The notes beneath the pieces are model-generated. The model was not told where the DNA came from. It searched no databases and was given only the letters and a program-made list of their open reading frames with translations. Made by a program: the position numbers and the translations under genes. A DNA stretch of 33,015 nt from Acidobacteriota bacterium (GTDB taxonomy: Bacteria; Acidobacteriota; Blastocatellia; RBC074), in the NCBI GenBank assembly GCA_022072205.1, contig JAJVID010000200.1:1-33015 (forward strand). The letters are read 5' to 3'. This document shows, piece by piece, positions 15,654 through 24,927 of this stretch; positions within the stretch are counted from its first letter, which is position 1, and every line of letters starts with the position of its first letter.

Positions 15654-18600
15654 ATGAAACCAGCGGCATCGAGAGTAGTGAAAACACTGCCCCTGGCTGT
15701 TTTCACAGTTCTGGTTCTGTTTTCCGCGGCGACTGCGCTGGCGCAGGAAGCGCGCGGCACGATCACCGGCAAAGTCATGGACACGAATAAAGCCGTGGTC
15801 CTGGGCGCGACGGTGAAGGTCACTAACGTGGCGATGGGAACATCCACTACGTTGAGAACCAACGATGATGGGTTCTACCAGGCGCCTTATCTCATCCCCG
15901 GAACTTACCAGATAATGGTCGAGGCGTCCGGGTTCAAACGCTACGTGCGCGACGGCGTCCTTTTGCAGGTCAACGACAGTCTTCAGATTGACATCGAGCT
16001 TGAGGTCGGAACGGTGGATCAGTCGGTCACGATCAGCAGCGACGTCCCGTTGCTCAATACGACCTCCGGTTCGATGGGAACGGTTGTTGACTCGCGGCGT
16101 GTGGCCGAATTGCCGATTCCGCACGGCGAGCCGTTCAAGCTGATCGGTCTGGCGGGCGGCGTGGCTTACACGCGCGATCCGAAGCTGGATCGCCCGTTCG
16201 AGCCGACGCACATCGTCGGTTACGCCATCAACGGAACGCTGGCCAATCGCAGCGACGTGACGATTGACGGCGTGCCGAGCACCTCGACCGCCAACGCCAA
16301 CGAAGTCATCGCCTCGTTCGTTCCGCCGCAGGATTTGATCCAGGAGTTCAAGGTGCAGACCGCGACCTTCGACGCCAGCTTTGGCAACACTGAAGGCGGC
16401 GTGACGAACCTGAGCATCAAGTCGGGAACGAATCAATTTCACGGCACGGCGGCCTGGACGAAGATGGCGCCGGGGCTGTTCGCCAACGACTTTTTCGGCA
16501 ACGCCAATGGGACTCCCAGGCCGGAGTTCAACTACACCCGGTGGGGCGGAACGGTAGGCGGCCCGGTCTGGCTGCCGAAGGTTTACAACGGGCGCAGCAG
16601 GACGTTCTTCATGTACGGCGTCGAGAGCATTCCCGAAGCGCGTCCGCGCAACAACGGCACGCCGACCATTCCGAGCGAGAAGATGCGCAACGGCGACTTC
16701 TCGGAGTTGCTGGCGGTCAATCCGGCCTACCAGCTTCACAATCCGTTCACGCGCCGCACGGCGCCGGGCGGGCGCATTCAATCGGATCCGTTCAAGGACA
16801 ACATCATCCCGGCTAATCTGATCAACCCAATCGCCAAAAAATTCGTTGACACCTACCTGCCCAAACCGACGGCCAAAGGCGCCGCCGACGGCGTCGGCAA
16901 TTTCGCGCAGCCCGATCTGACGGAGAGCATCGAGTATCTCTCGAACACGATCCGCATAGATCACGCGGTCAACGAAAAGCATCGCATCTTTGGCCGCGCG
17001 AGCTGGTACAACCGCGACAGCAACTACAACAACTATTACCGCAACGCCGCGACCGGAGAGTTCTTCCTCTTCAAATCACGGCAAGGCGCGATTGATCACG
17101 TCTGGCTGATCAATTCGACGATGGTTTTGAACACGCGATACGGCTACAACCGCTTCATTCGCGGAACCAATTCCAATCCCGAAAATCGCGGCTTCGATCT
17201 GACCAGCCTGGGCTTTCCCGCCTACTACAACGGCCTGATCCCGGAAGACATCCGGCGCTTCCCGCGCTTTGAAATTTCCGGCTACCAGGGCACAGGCGTT
17301 GGCGGCGAATTGAGGCCGACCGACACTCACGCGTTCATCTCCACGATGAACCACACGGTGGGCGCGCATTCATTCAAGTACGGGGTGGAGTTCCGCTCCT
17401 ACCGCGAGACGGACAAGTTTTTCGGCAACAACCAGACGGGGCAGTTCAACTTCGACACCACGTGGACGCGCGGGCCGCTCGACAACGTCAGCACGCCGAG
17501 CGCGCTTGGCTTCTCCTTCGCAGCGTTCCTGCTGGGGTTGCCGACTTCGGCGACGATCAATCAACCGGCCAATTACGCTGAGCAGTCCACAACGACCGGC
17601 GTCTTCTTCCAGGATGATTGGAAGATCACCCCGAAGCTGACGATCAACCTCGGCCTGCGCTACGAAGTCGAAGGGGCGCTGACCGAACGTTTCAACCGCA
17701 GCGTGACCGGCTTCGACTACTTCGCCATCCAGCCGATTGAAGCAGCGGCCAGAGCGAAATACGCGGCCAACCCGACGCCCGAAGTCCCGGCGAGCCAGTT
17801 CAACGTCCGGGGCGGCTTGCTCTTCGCTGGCGTCAACGGAGAAGGCCGCGGGCTGTACAAGACGCCGAAGAATAACTACATGCCGCGCCTCGGCTTTGCC
17901 TACAAGCTCACCGACAAGACCGTGCTGCGCGGCGGCTACGGCGTCTTCTTCGGCTTTCTTGGCCAGCGCCGCGGCGACGTGAACCAGATCGGCTTCAGCA
18001 CAAACACGGCGATGACCGTCAGCCTGAACAACGGCATCTCGTTCATCGAGACATTGTCGAACCCGTTCCAGGCTTTCCAGAACGGACTCAGGGAACCGCG
18101 CGGGGCAGCCGATGGCATCCAGACGTTCCTCGGCCAGAGCGTCACGTTCTACAACCCAAGACCGCTTTCGCCCTACAACCAGCGTTGGGAATTGAGCGTG
18201 CAACGCGAACTGCCCGGCGGATGGGTGGCCGAAGCGGCTTACGTCGGCAATCGCGGGACGCACATCGAATTCGCCCGCAACCTGAACGTGACGCCGCAGA
18301 AGTATCTGAGCCGGAGCGCGACGCGTGACAACGCGACCAACTCTTACCTCACCGCGCAAGTCCCCAATCCGTTCGCCGGATTGATGCCCGCGAATGCGAT
18401 TTCGGACTTGAGAGGAACCAACATCCAGCGACAGAGACTGCTGCGCCCGTTCCCTCAATTCGACGCCGTGAACACGACAGTGAACGACGGTTACTCGTGG
18501 TATCACTCGTTGCAAACGCGGCTGGATAAACGATTCTCGAAGGGATACACACTGGGTCTGAGCTACACCTTCTCGAAATTCATGGAGGCTACCGAACTGT

Positions 18601-19187
18601 TGAACCAGGATGACCCGCGTCCGACCGAAGTGATCTCGGCTTCGGATCGCCCGCACCGGTTCTCGGCCAGCGGCATTTATGAATTCCCGTTCGGCAAGGG
18701 CCGGAAGTTCCTGGCCAACGTCAATCAATTCGCGTCGTATGTCGTCAGTGGCTGGCAGATTTCGACGGTCTATCAATTCCAGAGCGGCGTGCCGATCAAT
18801 TTCGGCAACATTTTCTTCACGGGCAACGTGAAGGACATCGCGCTGTCGGGCAGCGAGCAGTCGCTCACGCGCTGGTTCAATACCAGCGCCGGATTCGTGA
18901 CCGCCTCGAATGCCCAGCCCGTGAGCAACGTTCGGACTTTCCCGTTTAGATTCAGCTCAGTCCGCAGCGATCAGATCAACAACATTGACTTCTCGCTGCT
19001 GAAGAAGACCGAGGTTCTCGAAAACAAGAACCTGGAATTCCGCGCTGAATTCCTGAATGCGTTCAATCACGCGCTGTTCCCCGGGCCGAATACGAATGTG
19101 ACGCAGGCGACTTTCGGACAGATCATCGCCTCGCAACAGGCGAACTATGCCCGGCGCATTCAGTTGACCTTGAAGTTCACGTTCTGA
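15654..19187 (+). CDS. Oar-like TonB-dependent transporter with carboxypeptidase-regulatory-like domain
   Basis: The product is 1177 residues with GGAGG 6 nt before the ATG. A signal peptide ends near ATALAQ (residue 31). Residues 32-120 form the carboxypeptidase-regulatory-like beta sandwich ([41 protein letters not shown]). A plug domain follows (about 125-245), then a long beta barrel ending in the outer-membrane signature [10 protein letters not shown] with terminal Phe. This Oar-like class is expanded in acidobacteria and is thought to import oligosaccharides, parallel to SusC. No SusD-like partner is present. Being 218 nt after the pectate lyase, its likely cargo is oligogalacturonides, which is an inference from context. 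Confidence 0.9.
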   Translation: MKPAASRVVKTLPLAVFTVLVLFSAATALAQEARGTITGKVMDTNKAVVLGATVKVTNVAMGTSTTLRTNDDGFYQAPYLIPGTYQIMVEASGFKRYVRDGVLLQVNDSLQIDIELEVGTVDQSVTISSDVPLLNTTSGSMGTVVDSRRVAELPIPHGEPFKLIGLAGGVAYTRDPKLDRPFEPTHIVGYAINGTLANRSDVTIDGVPSTSTANANEVIASFVPPQDLIQEFKVQTATFDASFGNTEGGVTNLSIKSGTNQFHGTAAWTKMAPGLFANDFFGNANGTPRPEFNYTRWGGTVGGPVWLPKVYNGRSRTFFMYGVESIPEARPRNNGTPTIPSEKMRNGDFSELLAVNPAYQLHNPFTRRTAPGGRIQSDPFKDNIIPANLINPIAKKFVDTYLPKPTAKGAADGVGNFAQPDLTESIEYLSNTIRIDHAVNEKHRIFGRASWYNRDSNYNNYYRNAATGEFFLFKSRQGAIDHVWLINSTMVLNTRYGYNRFIRGTNSNPENRGFDLTSLGFPAYYNGLIPEDIRRFPRFEISGYQGTGVGGELRPTDTHAFISTMNHTVGAHSFKYGVEFRSYRETDKFFGNNQTGQFNFDTTWTRGPLDNVSTPSALGFSFAAFLLGLPTSATINQPANYAEQSTTTGVFFQDDWKITPKLTINLGLRYEVEGALTERFNRSVTGFDYFAIQPIEAAARAKYAANPTPEVPASQFNVRGGLLFAGVNGEGRGLYKTPKNNYMPRLGFAYKLTDKTVLRGGYGVFFGFLGQRRGDVNQIGFSTNTAMTVSLNNGISFIETLSNPFQAFQNGLREPRGAADGIQTFLGQSVTFYNPRPLSPYNQRWELSVQRELPGGWVAEAAYVGNRGTHIEFARNLNVTPQKYLSRSATRDNATNSYLTAQVPNPFAGLMPANAISDLRGTNIQRQRLLRPFPQFDAVNTTVNDGYSWYHSLQTRLDKRFSKGYTLGLSYTFSKFMEATELLNQDDPRPTEVISASDRPHRFSASGIYEFPFGKGRKFLANVNQFASYVVSGWQISTVYQFQSGVPINFGNIFFTGNVKDIALSGSEQSLTRWFNTSAGFVTASNAQPVSNVRTFPFRFSSVRSDQINNIDFSLLKKTEVLENKNLEFRAEFLNAFNHALFPGPNTNVTQATFGQIIASQQANYARRIQLTLKFTF

Positions 19188-19243
19188 GGTCAATCTTGTC
19201 TTCTCCCCGCGATGATTGCGTTTGAAAATTAACTGCGACAACA

Positions 19244-19285
19244 GCGCAGGGGCGGGTTTTCCCGGCCCCTGCGCTTCATTTTCGT
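19244..19285 (+). terminator. Intrinsic terminator after the TonB-dependent transporter
   Basis: GCGCAGGGGC (19244-19253) pairs perfectly with GCCCCTGCGC (19265-19274). An inner GGG/CCC pairing closes a TTTT loop, and the stem is followed by TTCATTTTCG. It lies 57 nt after the transporter stop, consistent with the end of the pectin operon. Confidence 0.75.
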
Positions 19286-19406
19286 GTACACGCAATTGCA
19301 ATCCGATCTAACGGACAATCTCTCGCCAGAGAAACGCATCCGATTGGAAATCGGGAAGGCGGACGACGTGGCTCGCCGAATTGACCTTCTCGAACGCAGT
19401 TTGTAA
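19284..19406 (+). pseudogene. Coding-like fragment or very small ORF
   Basis: From GTG 19284 to TAA 19404-19406 there is a 40-residue frame of strikingly protein-like composition (for example TDNLSPEKRIRLEIGKADDV followed by ARRIDLLERSL). There is no ribosome-binding site, because the terminator stem ends directly before it, so it is more likely the 3' end of a lost gene than a functional small protein. No family is recognised. Confidence 0.35.
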
Positions 19407-19447
19407 CCCGCCCTGACCGGACGCCGTCTTTACAGGTGGCGCGCTGA

Positions 19448-19642
19448 CATCGTTTTTCATTCATCAATAACATTTGGCCCAATAACATTTGGCGCCGTGA
19501 GCGCTGTCAACTTATTATCCAGATCACGCTGGAGGATTTGGCGGGCAATAACATCGGCAAGCCGTTCGAGGTGGATTTGTTCGAGTGGGTGGGGCGCCGG
19601 CTTTCCACGACAACCGTTGAGTTGTCATTCGAGATTCGCTGA
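19448..19642 (+). pseudogene. Gene remnant without start codon
   Basis: The frame ending at TGA 19640-19642 reads [19 protein letters not shown] and then [20 protein letters not shown], which looks like the C-terminus of a real protein. No plausible start codon or ribosome-binding site precedes it. The segment begins in a tandem duplication of CAATAACATTTGGC (19465-19493). I interpret it as a decayed gene left between the transporter and the next oxidoreductase. The family is not recognised. Confidence 0.35.
19465..19493. repeat. Tandem 14-bp direct repeat
   Basis: CAATAACATTTGGC occurs at 19465-19478 and again at 19480-19493, a 15-nt period. It sits within the remnant-rich gap 19286-19715 and may be a scar of a deletion or insertion. 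Confidence 0.7.
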
Positions 19643-19715
19643 CCTTTCGGCGCAGATTCGCGGACACAATTTTCGCAAACCAAACTTTCTTCAAACCAAA
19701 CCAACGGAGAGAAAA

Positions 19716-21338
19716 ATGAAACGAGACAAGATCACACGACGGAAATTCGTCGCGGGTACGACCGGAGCCGCTTTCGGCGCGATGATCGTTCCGCGTCACG
19801 TGCTCGGCGGGACTGGATACAAAGCGCCGAGCGATAAATTGAACGTCGCGGTCATAGGCTGCGGCGGCCAGGGAGCCTCCGACGCGACCGAACTCGTGGT
19901 CGGCGGCGAGAACATCGTCGCGCTGGCCGACGTGGATTTCGGTTACGTTGACAAGGCTGTGGCGGAGCGGACGAAGAATCGCGACGGCAGCCCGAACGCG
20001 AATTCCGTCAAGCTGCAGGAAGCTTACAACAAAGCGAAGCGCTACGCCGACTTCCGCAAAATGCTCGAAGAGCAGAAAGACATTGACGGGGTGATCGTGG
20101 CCACGCCCGACCACATTCACGCGATTGCGGCGAAAGCGGCGCTCGAAGCGGGCAAGCACGTTTATTGCGAAAAGCCGCTCACGTGGTCGGTTCATGAAGC
20201 GCGCGTGCTGCGCGAGACGGCGAAGAAGAATCCGAAACTCGTCACACAGATGGGCAACCAGGGACATTCGAGTCACGAAGCGCGCCTGATCAACGAATGG
20301 ATTCAAGCCGGAATCATCGGCCCGGTGCGGGAAGTTTACGTTTGGACGAACCGCCCGATCTGGCCGCAGGGCGTGCCGCGTCCGGGCAAACCCGCCCCCG
20401 AACCCGCGCCAGCTCCCGAAGCGGGACACGCGGCGCCATCAGGCCCGGCGCAGGGGCAAGCGCCCAGGCAGGCGGCGGGGCAACGAATGGCCAGGGGCGG
20501 TTACGGATCCGCCGGCAGTTTCGGCAACGAATGGACGCAGGTTCGCGTCAACAGAGAAACCGCCTGGACTGTCCTCAACAATTTCTCGAAGCCGGACACG
20601 CTCAACTGGGATTTGTATCTGGGGCCGGCGCCTGAAGTGCAATTCCACCCGATTTATCATCCCTTCAACTGGCGCGGCTGGGTGGATTGGGGCACAGGCG
20701 CGCTGGGCGACATGGGCGCGCATCTGATTGACCATCCGTTCTGGGCGCTCGACCTGGGATTGCCGACGCACATCGAAGCCACCTCGACGCCGTGGGGTTA
20801 CGACAGCAAGAACAATCCTGTGAGCCACCCGCTGGCGACGCAAGTCGTTTATCACTTCGCGGCGCGCGGCGTTCAACCGCCCGTCAGGATGATTTGGGGC
20901 GATGGCGGCCTGATGGCGCCTCGTCCGGAACAGATGCCGGAAAATGTCCCGCTCGATCGTGGTGGTGGGGTCATCATCATCGGTTCGAAGGGCATATTGA
21001 CGCATGAAACCTACGGCAAGAACCCACGCATCTTCCCCGAATCGTTGATGGAAGAGGCCAAAAAAGTTCCGCAGAAATACGAGCGTATCGCCACCGATGA
21101 GCGGAATAACGCGCTGCACCGTCAGAACTGGGCGAAAGCCTGCAAGGGCGACGCCAAGCCTAGTTCGCCTTTCGAATACGCCTCAAGGCTCACCGAGACG
21201 ATGGTGCTTGGCATTGTGGCTCTGAAAACGGGGCAGGGCGTGCAGATTCGCTACGACGGCGAAGCGGGCAAAGTCACGAACGTGGACGCGGCCAATCAAT
21301 ACCTGGGCCGCGAATATCGCAAGGGCTGGAGCCTGTAG
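19716..21338 (+). CDS. Gfo/Idh/MocA family oxidoreductase with twin-arginine signal and Pro/Ala-rich insert
   Basis: The product is 540 residues. ATG 19716 follows GGAGAG and begins the twin-arginine leader [20 protein letters not shown]; an upstream open extension to 19497 reads as low-complexity and is not used. Rossmann motif [12 protein letters not shown] (42-53), [18 protein letters not shown] (129-146) and EKP (152-154) are typical. The C-terminal part has [11 protein letters not shown] and the [19 protein letters not shown] region of the secreted subgroup. Residues about 224-270 are a Pro/Ala/Gly/Gln-rich segment interrupting the domain, which probably forms a flexible surface loop. 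Its exact substrate is unknown; its position at the end of the pectin locus suggests a sugar or uronate. Confidence 0.9.
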   Translation: MKRDKITRRKFVAGTTGAAFGAMIVPRHVLGGTGYKAPSDKLNVAVIGCGGQGASDATELVVGGENIVALADVDFGYVDKAVAERTKNRDGSPNANSVKLQEAYNKAKRYADFRKMLEEQKDIDGVIVATPDHIHAIAAKAALEAGKHVYCEKPLTWSVHEARVLRETAKKNPKLVTQMGNQGHSSHEARLINEWIQAGIIGPVREVYVWTNRPIWPQGVPRPGKPAPEPAPAPEAGHAAPSGPAQGQAPRQAAGQRMARGGYGSAGSFGNEWTQVRVNRETAWTVLNNFSKPDTLNWDLYLGPAPEVQFHPIYHPFNWRGWVDWGTGALGDMGAHLIDHPFWALDLGLPTHIEATSTPWGYDSKNNPVSHPLATQVVYHFAARGVQPPVRMIWGDGGLMAPRPEQMPENVPLDRGGGVIIIGSKGILTHETYGKNPRIFPESLMEEAKKVPQKYERIATDERNNALHRQNWAKACKGDAKPSSPFEYASRLTETMVLGIVALKTGQGVQIRYDGEAGKVTNVDAANQYLGREYRKGWSL

Positions 21339-21375
21339 CGGAAACTAAATCGAAACGCAAAACATTGGGGCATCA

Positions 21376-21452
21376 GCCACAGAGCTCACAGAGTGCGCAG
21401 AGGTGAAAAGCGCGTCTGCATTCGCCTCTGCGCTCTTTGCGTGCTCTGTGGC
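21376..21452. repeat. CACAGAG-type palindromic repeat
   Basis: Left arm 21376-21403 (GCCACAGAGCTCACAGAG and following bases) pairs with 21425-21452 over 28 bp with four mismatches, around a 21-nt loop. It shares the CCACAGAG...CTCTGTGG ends and the CAGAGG/CCTCTG words with the palindrome at 29258-29356. It lies between the oxidoreductase stop (21338) and the next gene (21513). Confidence 0.75.
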
Positions 21453-21512
21453 AAAATCTGCGCCTTCGCGTCTTGTGCATTCACGACTGTTTTTACTCAA
21501 AAGGGCAGAAGC

Positions 21513-22721
21513 ATGAAAGCGGAAAAGCAAAACAGGTTTTTAGCGTTACTGACAATTTTGACGGCGGCGTTGGCGATTGGCGCCGGGGCTTACGCTTCGC
21601 AGGAGCCGAAGCCCGCCAGCCCCGCGAGCGCTCAACCTGTCAGTCCGGCCAAAGCGCCCGACAAGCCCGGCAATGTGGATGGTCTGTCAGCCGCGGAATT
21701 CTCCCGCCTGAGCCGCGAGATTTCGGAAGATGGCGGTTATTTCCGTTCGGACAATTTCACTTCAAACGAAACCGCTTATCTGACCGTAGTGGACAAACTG
21801 CGGCGCCTCGGCGCTAACGGCGGCGCTTACATCGGCGTTGGGCCGGAGCAGAATTTCACCTACATCGCCAAGATTCGCCCGCGCATCGCTTTCATCATAG
21901 ACATCCGCCGACAGGCCGTGATCCAGCATTTGATGTACAAAGCGATCTTTCACCTTGCGCCAGATCGCGTTCAGTTTCTTGCGCGTTTGCTGAGCAGGCC
22001 GACGCCAAAAGATAAGTCCGCGAAGCTCGGCGCTTCGGTCAATGAGATGCTCGCGTTCTTCAGCCAGGCCCCGCCGGACGAGCAGGCATATGTGGCCAAT
22101 CTGGCCGCGATCCGCAAAACGATTCAGAATGAGTTTCAGTTCCCGCTCTCCGAAACTGATCAGAGGAGCCTGGAGTACGTCTACAGAAGCTTTCACGATG
22201 ATGGGCTGGAGATAGCCTATAGAATGGGCGATTCGCGGGGCGGTTACTTTCCCGTGTTGAAAGATCTGATCGCGCAGACCGACCTCAACGGAAAGCTCGG
22301 CAATTTTCTCACCAGCGACGAAGACTACGATTTCGTGCGCGGCCTGCATCGCAAGAACCTGATCATCCCCGTCGTCGGCGATTTCGGCGGGAAGAAGGCG
22401 ATTGCGGCGGTAGGCGATTACCTGCGGAAGAACGGCTTCACGGTGACGGCCTTCTACACGTCGAACGTGGAGCAGTACCTGTTTCAGAACAACGTGTTCG
22501 AGGCCTTCGCAAACAACGTTCGCAGACTGCCAATCAACGACCGCAGCCTCTTCATCCGCTCGGCCACCGGGCGCTTCGCGCATCCGGCGCGTTTGCCCGG
22601 CCACCGCGCCGCCACGCTGTTGCAGCAGATGACAATCTTCCTGAAAGACTTCGATGAAGGCCGCTATCAGAGCTATTACGATCTGATCACGATCAATTAC
22701 ATCGCGCCTGACAAGCCATAG
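21513..22721 (+). CDS. Secreted protein of unknown function (possibly LIC_10091-like)
   Basis: The product is 402 residues. ATG 21513 is preferred over the in-frame 21393 because it follows AAGGG and starts a clear signal peptide (cleavage probably near AGAYA-SQ); the upstream extension is encoded by the palindromic repeat. A Pro/Ala/Ser-rich linker leads to a conserved-looking domain: ISEDGGYFRSDNFTSNETAY, GGAYIGVGPEQNFTYIAKIR, RIAFIIDIRRQA, and NLIIPVVGDFGGKKAI. The alternating hydrophobic strands suggest a Rossmann, methyltransferase-like fold. I recall similar sequences under the name LIC_10091 family, but I am not certain. No role is assigned. Confidence 0.7.
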   Translation: MKAEKQNRFLALLTILTAALAIGAGAYASQEPKPASPASAQPVSPAKAPDKPGNVDGLSAAEFSRLSREISEDGGYFRSDNFTSNETAYLTVVDKLRRLGANGGAYIGVGPEQNFTYIAKIRPRIAFIIDIRRQAVIQHLMYKAIFHLAPDRVQFLARLLSRPTPKDKSAKLGASVNEMLAFFSQAPPDEQAYVANLAAIRKTIQNEFQFPLSETDQRSLEYVYRSFHDDGLEIAYRMGDSRGGYFPVLKDLIAQTDLNGKLGNFLTSDEDYDFVRGLHRKNLIIPVVGDFGGKKAIAAVGDYLRKNGFTVTAFYTSNVEQYLFQNNVFEAFANNVRRLPINDRSLFIRSATGRFAHPARLPGHRAATLLQQMTIFLKDFDEGRYQSYYDLITINYIAPDKP

Positions 22722-22774
22722 CCGGAAAAGAAATCGAATCGGCGGAAGCGCGGCGCATCCCCGTCTCAAACAAA

Positions 22775-22791
22775 GAATAATAATTGTTATT
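22775..22791. promoter_or_regulatory. Putative Fur/PerR box
   Basis: AATAATAATTGTTATT (22776-22791) is palindromic in 14 of 16 positions, and GAATAATAATTGTTA matches the PerR box TTATAATnATTATAA in 10 of 14 defined positions. It is an A+T island in G+C-rich surroundings and overlaps the putative -35 element for the Fur-family gene, which fits autorepression. Confidence 0.55.
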
Positions 22792-22818
22792 GATTTTATC
22801 CGGCTGCCCGGTTAGACT
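22790..22818 (+). promoter_or_regulatory. Putative promoter of the Fur-family/dps unit
   Basis: TTGATT (22790-22795), 17 nt spacer, TAGACT (22813-22818), each four of six matches to consensus. The start codon of the regulator is 21 nt downstream. The Fur-box palindrome overlaps the -35. This is a pattern-based prediction. Confidence 0.35.
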
Positions 22819-22839
22819 TGGCGTGTCGGGAATCAAGTT

Positions 22840-23331
22840 ATGCCGAGAGGAAGATCAAAGAAGGCGGCGGCGTCGCTCAAAGCCGGCCGAAGCGGCGGTG
22901 AGGGGAAAGACGCCAGGCGTCAGCGCCCCGCGTTGCGGCAAATGCTCGAAACGCGCGGGGCGAATTTCACCCGCCAGCGCGAGGCCGTCTACGACTACCT
23001 GCGCCAGGTTGATCATCACCCGACGGCTGAAGAAGTCTTTGTCGCCGTCAAACGGGAGTTGCCGAAGATCGGCTTGGCGACGGTTTATAAAAACCTCGAA
23101 GCGCTGGTCGCGTGCGGCGCGGCGTCGAAGCTGACTTATGGCGATTCGGCGGCGCGCTATGAAATTCGTACGGATCATCATTACCATAGCCGCTGTCTGA
23201 AATGCGGATTGATCGCCGACGTGCCTCCGGCGGCGGGCGAACAGTTGATCAAATTGATCAAGGCGCCGCGCGGGTTTAAAGTCGAGGACTGCCGCATCGA
23301 ACTTTTAGGTCATTGTAAAAACTGCAAATGA
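22840..23331 (+). CDS. Fur/PerR family metal-dependent repressor
   Basis: The product is 163 residues, with an unusually long, Lys/Arg-rich N-terminal extension (1-35) before the winged helix ANFTRQREAVYDYLRQVDHHP. The recognition region is IGLATVYKNLEAL (78-90). Structural zinc cysteines are C119, C122, C159 and C162. The regulatory metal site, aligned with B. subtilis PerR, is H60, E108, H114, H116 and D127: the last residue is the PerR-type Asp, while E108 replaces the usual PerR Asp85 and resembles Fur. With dps 15 nt downstream and a Fur-box-like site upstream, it probably senses peroxide or iron and represses dps and itself. Confidence 0.88.
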   Translation: MPRGRSKKAAASLKAGRSGGEGKDARRQRPALRQMLETRGANFTRQREAVYDYLRQVDHHPTAEEVFVAVKRELPKIGLATVYKNLEALVACGAASKLTYGDSAARYEIRTDHHYHSRCLKCGLIADVPPAAGEQLIKLIKAPRGFKVEDCRIELLGHCKNCK

Positions 23332-23346
23332 AGGAAGGAGAAAAAA

Positions 23347-23838
23347 ATGAGCAAACCGAAAATGTATAAAACCAGCATAGACATTGACGCCGAATCGCGC
23401 GAACAGATCGTCGCGCTGTTGAATCAGCAACTGGCCGACACCTTCGATCTTTATAGCCAGACGAAACAGGCGCATTGGAACGTCAAAGGCGCGCAATTCT
23501 TCCAGCTTCATGAGCTGTTCGACAAGCTCGCCGCCGAACTGCTCGATCACGTGGACACAATCGCCGAACGCTCGACGACGCTCGGCGGAGCGGCTTTGGG
23601 CACGGCTCGGATGGCCGCGGCCAAGACTCGCCTGCCGGAATATTCGGCGGAAGTGGTTGGAAGCCGCGAAAGCGTCGAAGCTCTGGTGGAGCGTTACGCT
23701 GAACTGGCCGCGACGACCCGCGCCGCGATTGATCGTTCAGACGAATTAGGAGACGCCGACACGGCTGATTTGTTCACAGGCGTATCGCGCGGGCTGGACA
23801 AATCGCTCTGGTTCCTGGAAGCGCACTTGCAGGCATAG
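23347..23838 (+). CDS. dps: Dps family ferritin-like DNA-protection protein
   Basis: The product is 163 residues with a strong AAGGAAGGAG before ATG 23347. It forms the four-helix ferritin-like fold that assembles into dodecamers, oxidises Fe(II) with peroxide at subunit interfaces and protects DNA. The ferroxidase ligands fit E. coli Dps spacing exactly: H43 (QAHWNVKG), H55, D59, D70 and E74. It directly follows the Fur/PerR-type regulator (15 nt), probably as one operon, and ends before a strong terminator. Confidence 0.95.
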   Translation: MSKPKMYKTSIDIDAESREQIVALLNQQLADTFDLYSQTKQAHWNVKGAQFFQLHELFDKLAAELLDHVDTIAERSTTLGGAALGTARMAAAKTRLPEYSAEVVGSRESVEALVERYAELAATTRAAIDRSDELGDADTADLFTGVSRGLDKSLWFLEAHLQA

Positions 23839-23862
23839 CGGTCAAGCGTTTTTATCTTTTAG

Positions 23863-23919
23863 GAAGCGGTATGTCGCATCCCGGCGAGCGTCGGGGTGCG
23901 ACATATCGCTTCTTTGCTT
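23863..23919 (+). terminator. Intrinsic terminator after dps
   Basis: GAAGCGGTATGTCGCATCCCG (first 20 bases from 23863) pairs with 23892-23912 over 21 bp with two mismatches, and is followed by TTTGCTTT. It lies between the convergent dps and glycine-zipper genes and may serve both, although only the plus strand has a T-rich tail. Confidence 0.8.
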
Positions 23920-23926
23920 TTGGCCT

Positions 23927-24724
23927 TCAACGTTTTGTGACTGTAACTGGCGCCGTCAGTTTGAAGGTCAACTGTGATTCGCTCGGAATCACCGCCGGGT
24001 CGCCGCGTGTGGCCAGCACGTAGCCTGTGCCCGCGCCGCCGCCCACGCCTGCGCCGATTGCCGCGCCTTTACCGCCGCCGGCAATCGCGCCGATTGCCGC
24101 GCCTACGCCCGCGCCGATTCCGATCTTCGCCGCATCTTTCTTCTTCGTGCCTTTGGCCTCTTTCGTGTAAGAGCTGGTTGAAAGATCAATAGTGCGCCCG
24201 TCAGCCAATTGCAGGCTGGTCAACCTGACCGTCATCGAAGCGCGCCCTTTCACCTTTCCGCCCGGATCGGAATTGACGACCACGCCTTCGACTTGCGCGC
24301 CCTTCTTGGCGATCACCCAGTCGCCGTTCACGATTGGTTGCGCCAGGCTGGCAACAAAACGTTCCCCGTCCTTGTCGGTCTTGGTTGAAAGCGTCTTGGC
24401 CGTGTAGATCGAGATCGGCGCGCCAGCGGCTATCGTAAACGTGCGCGGCGTCGGAGCCGGAGTCGGCGCGGCGGCGTTGGTCGGATTGCCGGCCGGAGCG
24501 CCGGGCGCGAAGCCTCCGCCAGAGGCGTTTGGATTGCCCGCAGCGGTTGAAGCCGTGTCAGCAACCGGCGACGCCGATGTCAGAGCCGCAGCGTTGCTTG
24601 GCGAAGCGGTTGGTTGAGCGTTCGAGCCGGTATTCTCAGCCTTCGGCGAGCAGCCGAATTGCGCCAGCAGCAACGCCGCTACGGCGAATCCCCAGACAAA
24701 GTGAATCTTCAGGCATTTTTTCAT
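23927..24724 (-). CDS. Glycine-zipper envelope protein, putative lipoprotein
   Basis: The product is 265 residues. ATG 24724 is chosen because AAGGAG lies 5 nt upstream and the next residues (MKKCLKIHFVWGFAVAALLL) are a signal peptide. Cys at residue 24 follows LAQFG, a weak lipobox. A Ser/Thr/Ala/Pro-rich linker (about 25-95) leads to a beta-rich domain (PRTFTIAAGAPISIYTAKTL, and segments on masking of a hydrophobic tract). A glycine zipper follows near residues 200-240 (GIGAGVGAAIGAIAGGG, GAAIGAGVGGGAG), which may insert into or pack against a membrane. The function is unknown. It is convergent with dps. Confidence 0.82.
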   Translation of the reverse strand: MKKCLKIHFVWGFAVAALLLAQFGCSPKAENTGSNAQPTASPSNAAALTSASPVADTASTAAGNPNASGGGFAPGAPAGNPTNAAAPTPAPTPRTFTIAAGAPISIYTAKTLSTKTDKDGERFVASLAQPIVNGDWVIAKKGAQVEGVVVNSDPGGKVKGRASMTVRLTSLQLADGRTIDLSTSSYTKEAKGTKKKDAAKIGIGAGVGAAIGAIAGGGKGAAIGAGVGGGAGTGYVLATRGDPAVIPSESQLTFKLTAPVTVTKR

Positions 24725-24867
24725 AGTCGCTCCTTTTTGTTTCGTAAAGCAGATTGAAATTGAGTTCCGGGTCTTCCGCGCTTTTGGTGGGGGATGAAAG
24801 ACCGGAGACTCGTTCAGGTCGAACCGGCGCAATGATGACCCGATAATATTCGTCAATTTGCCGCATC

Positions 24868-24908
24868 GAGCGCAAGCGGCGCGAAGCCTCTTGCGCTCTT
24901 TTCGCGCC
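24868..24908 (+). promoter_or_regulatory. Two mutually exclusive hairpins before the NAD(P)HX repair gene (attenuator-like)
   Basis: Hairpin 1: GAGCGCAAG (24868-24876) pairs with CTTGCGCTC (24890-24898), with inner GGC/GCC, and is followed by TTTT, so it is terminator-like. Hairpin 2: GGCGCGAA (24878-24885) pairs with TTCGCGCC (24901-24908); it uses the loop of hairpin 1 and its T-tract, so both cannot form together. The start codon is at 24928. Confidence 0.45.
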
Positions 24909-24927
24909 GGGCGATAATGATCAGGCG

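Noticed and set aside
15504-16982. 492-codon minus-strand open frame opposite the TonB transporter gene
   Set aside because: It is fully antisense to a well-supported gene, has Arg/Val/Asp-rich composition typical of reverse frames in G+C-rich DNA, and shows no motif or ribosome-binding site.
17370-18776. 468-codon minus-strand open frame opposite the TonB transporter gene
   Set aside because: Antisense shadow with the same composition bias; the plus-strand barrel sequence is clearly the coding one.
21762-22769. 335-codon minus-strand open frame
   Set aside because: Antisense to the signal-peptide-bearing gene at 21513-22721; Arg/Ala/Val-rich with no motif.
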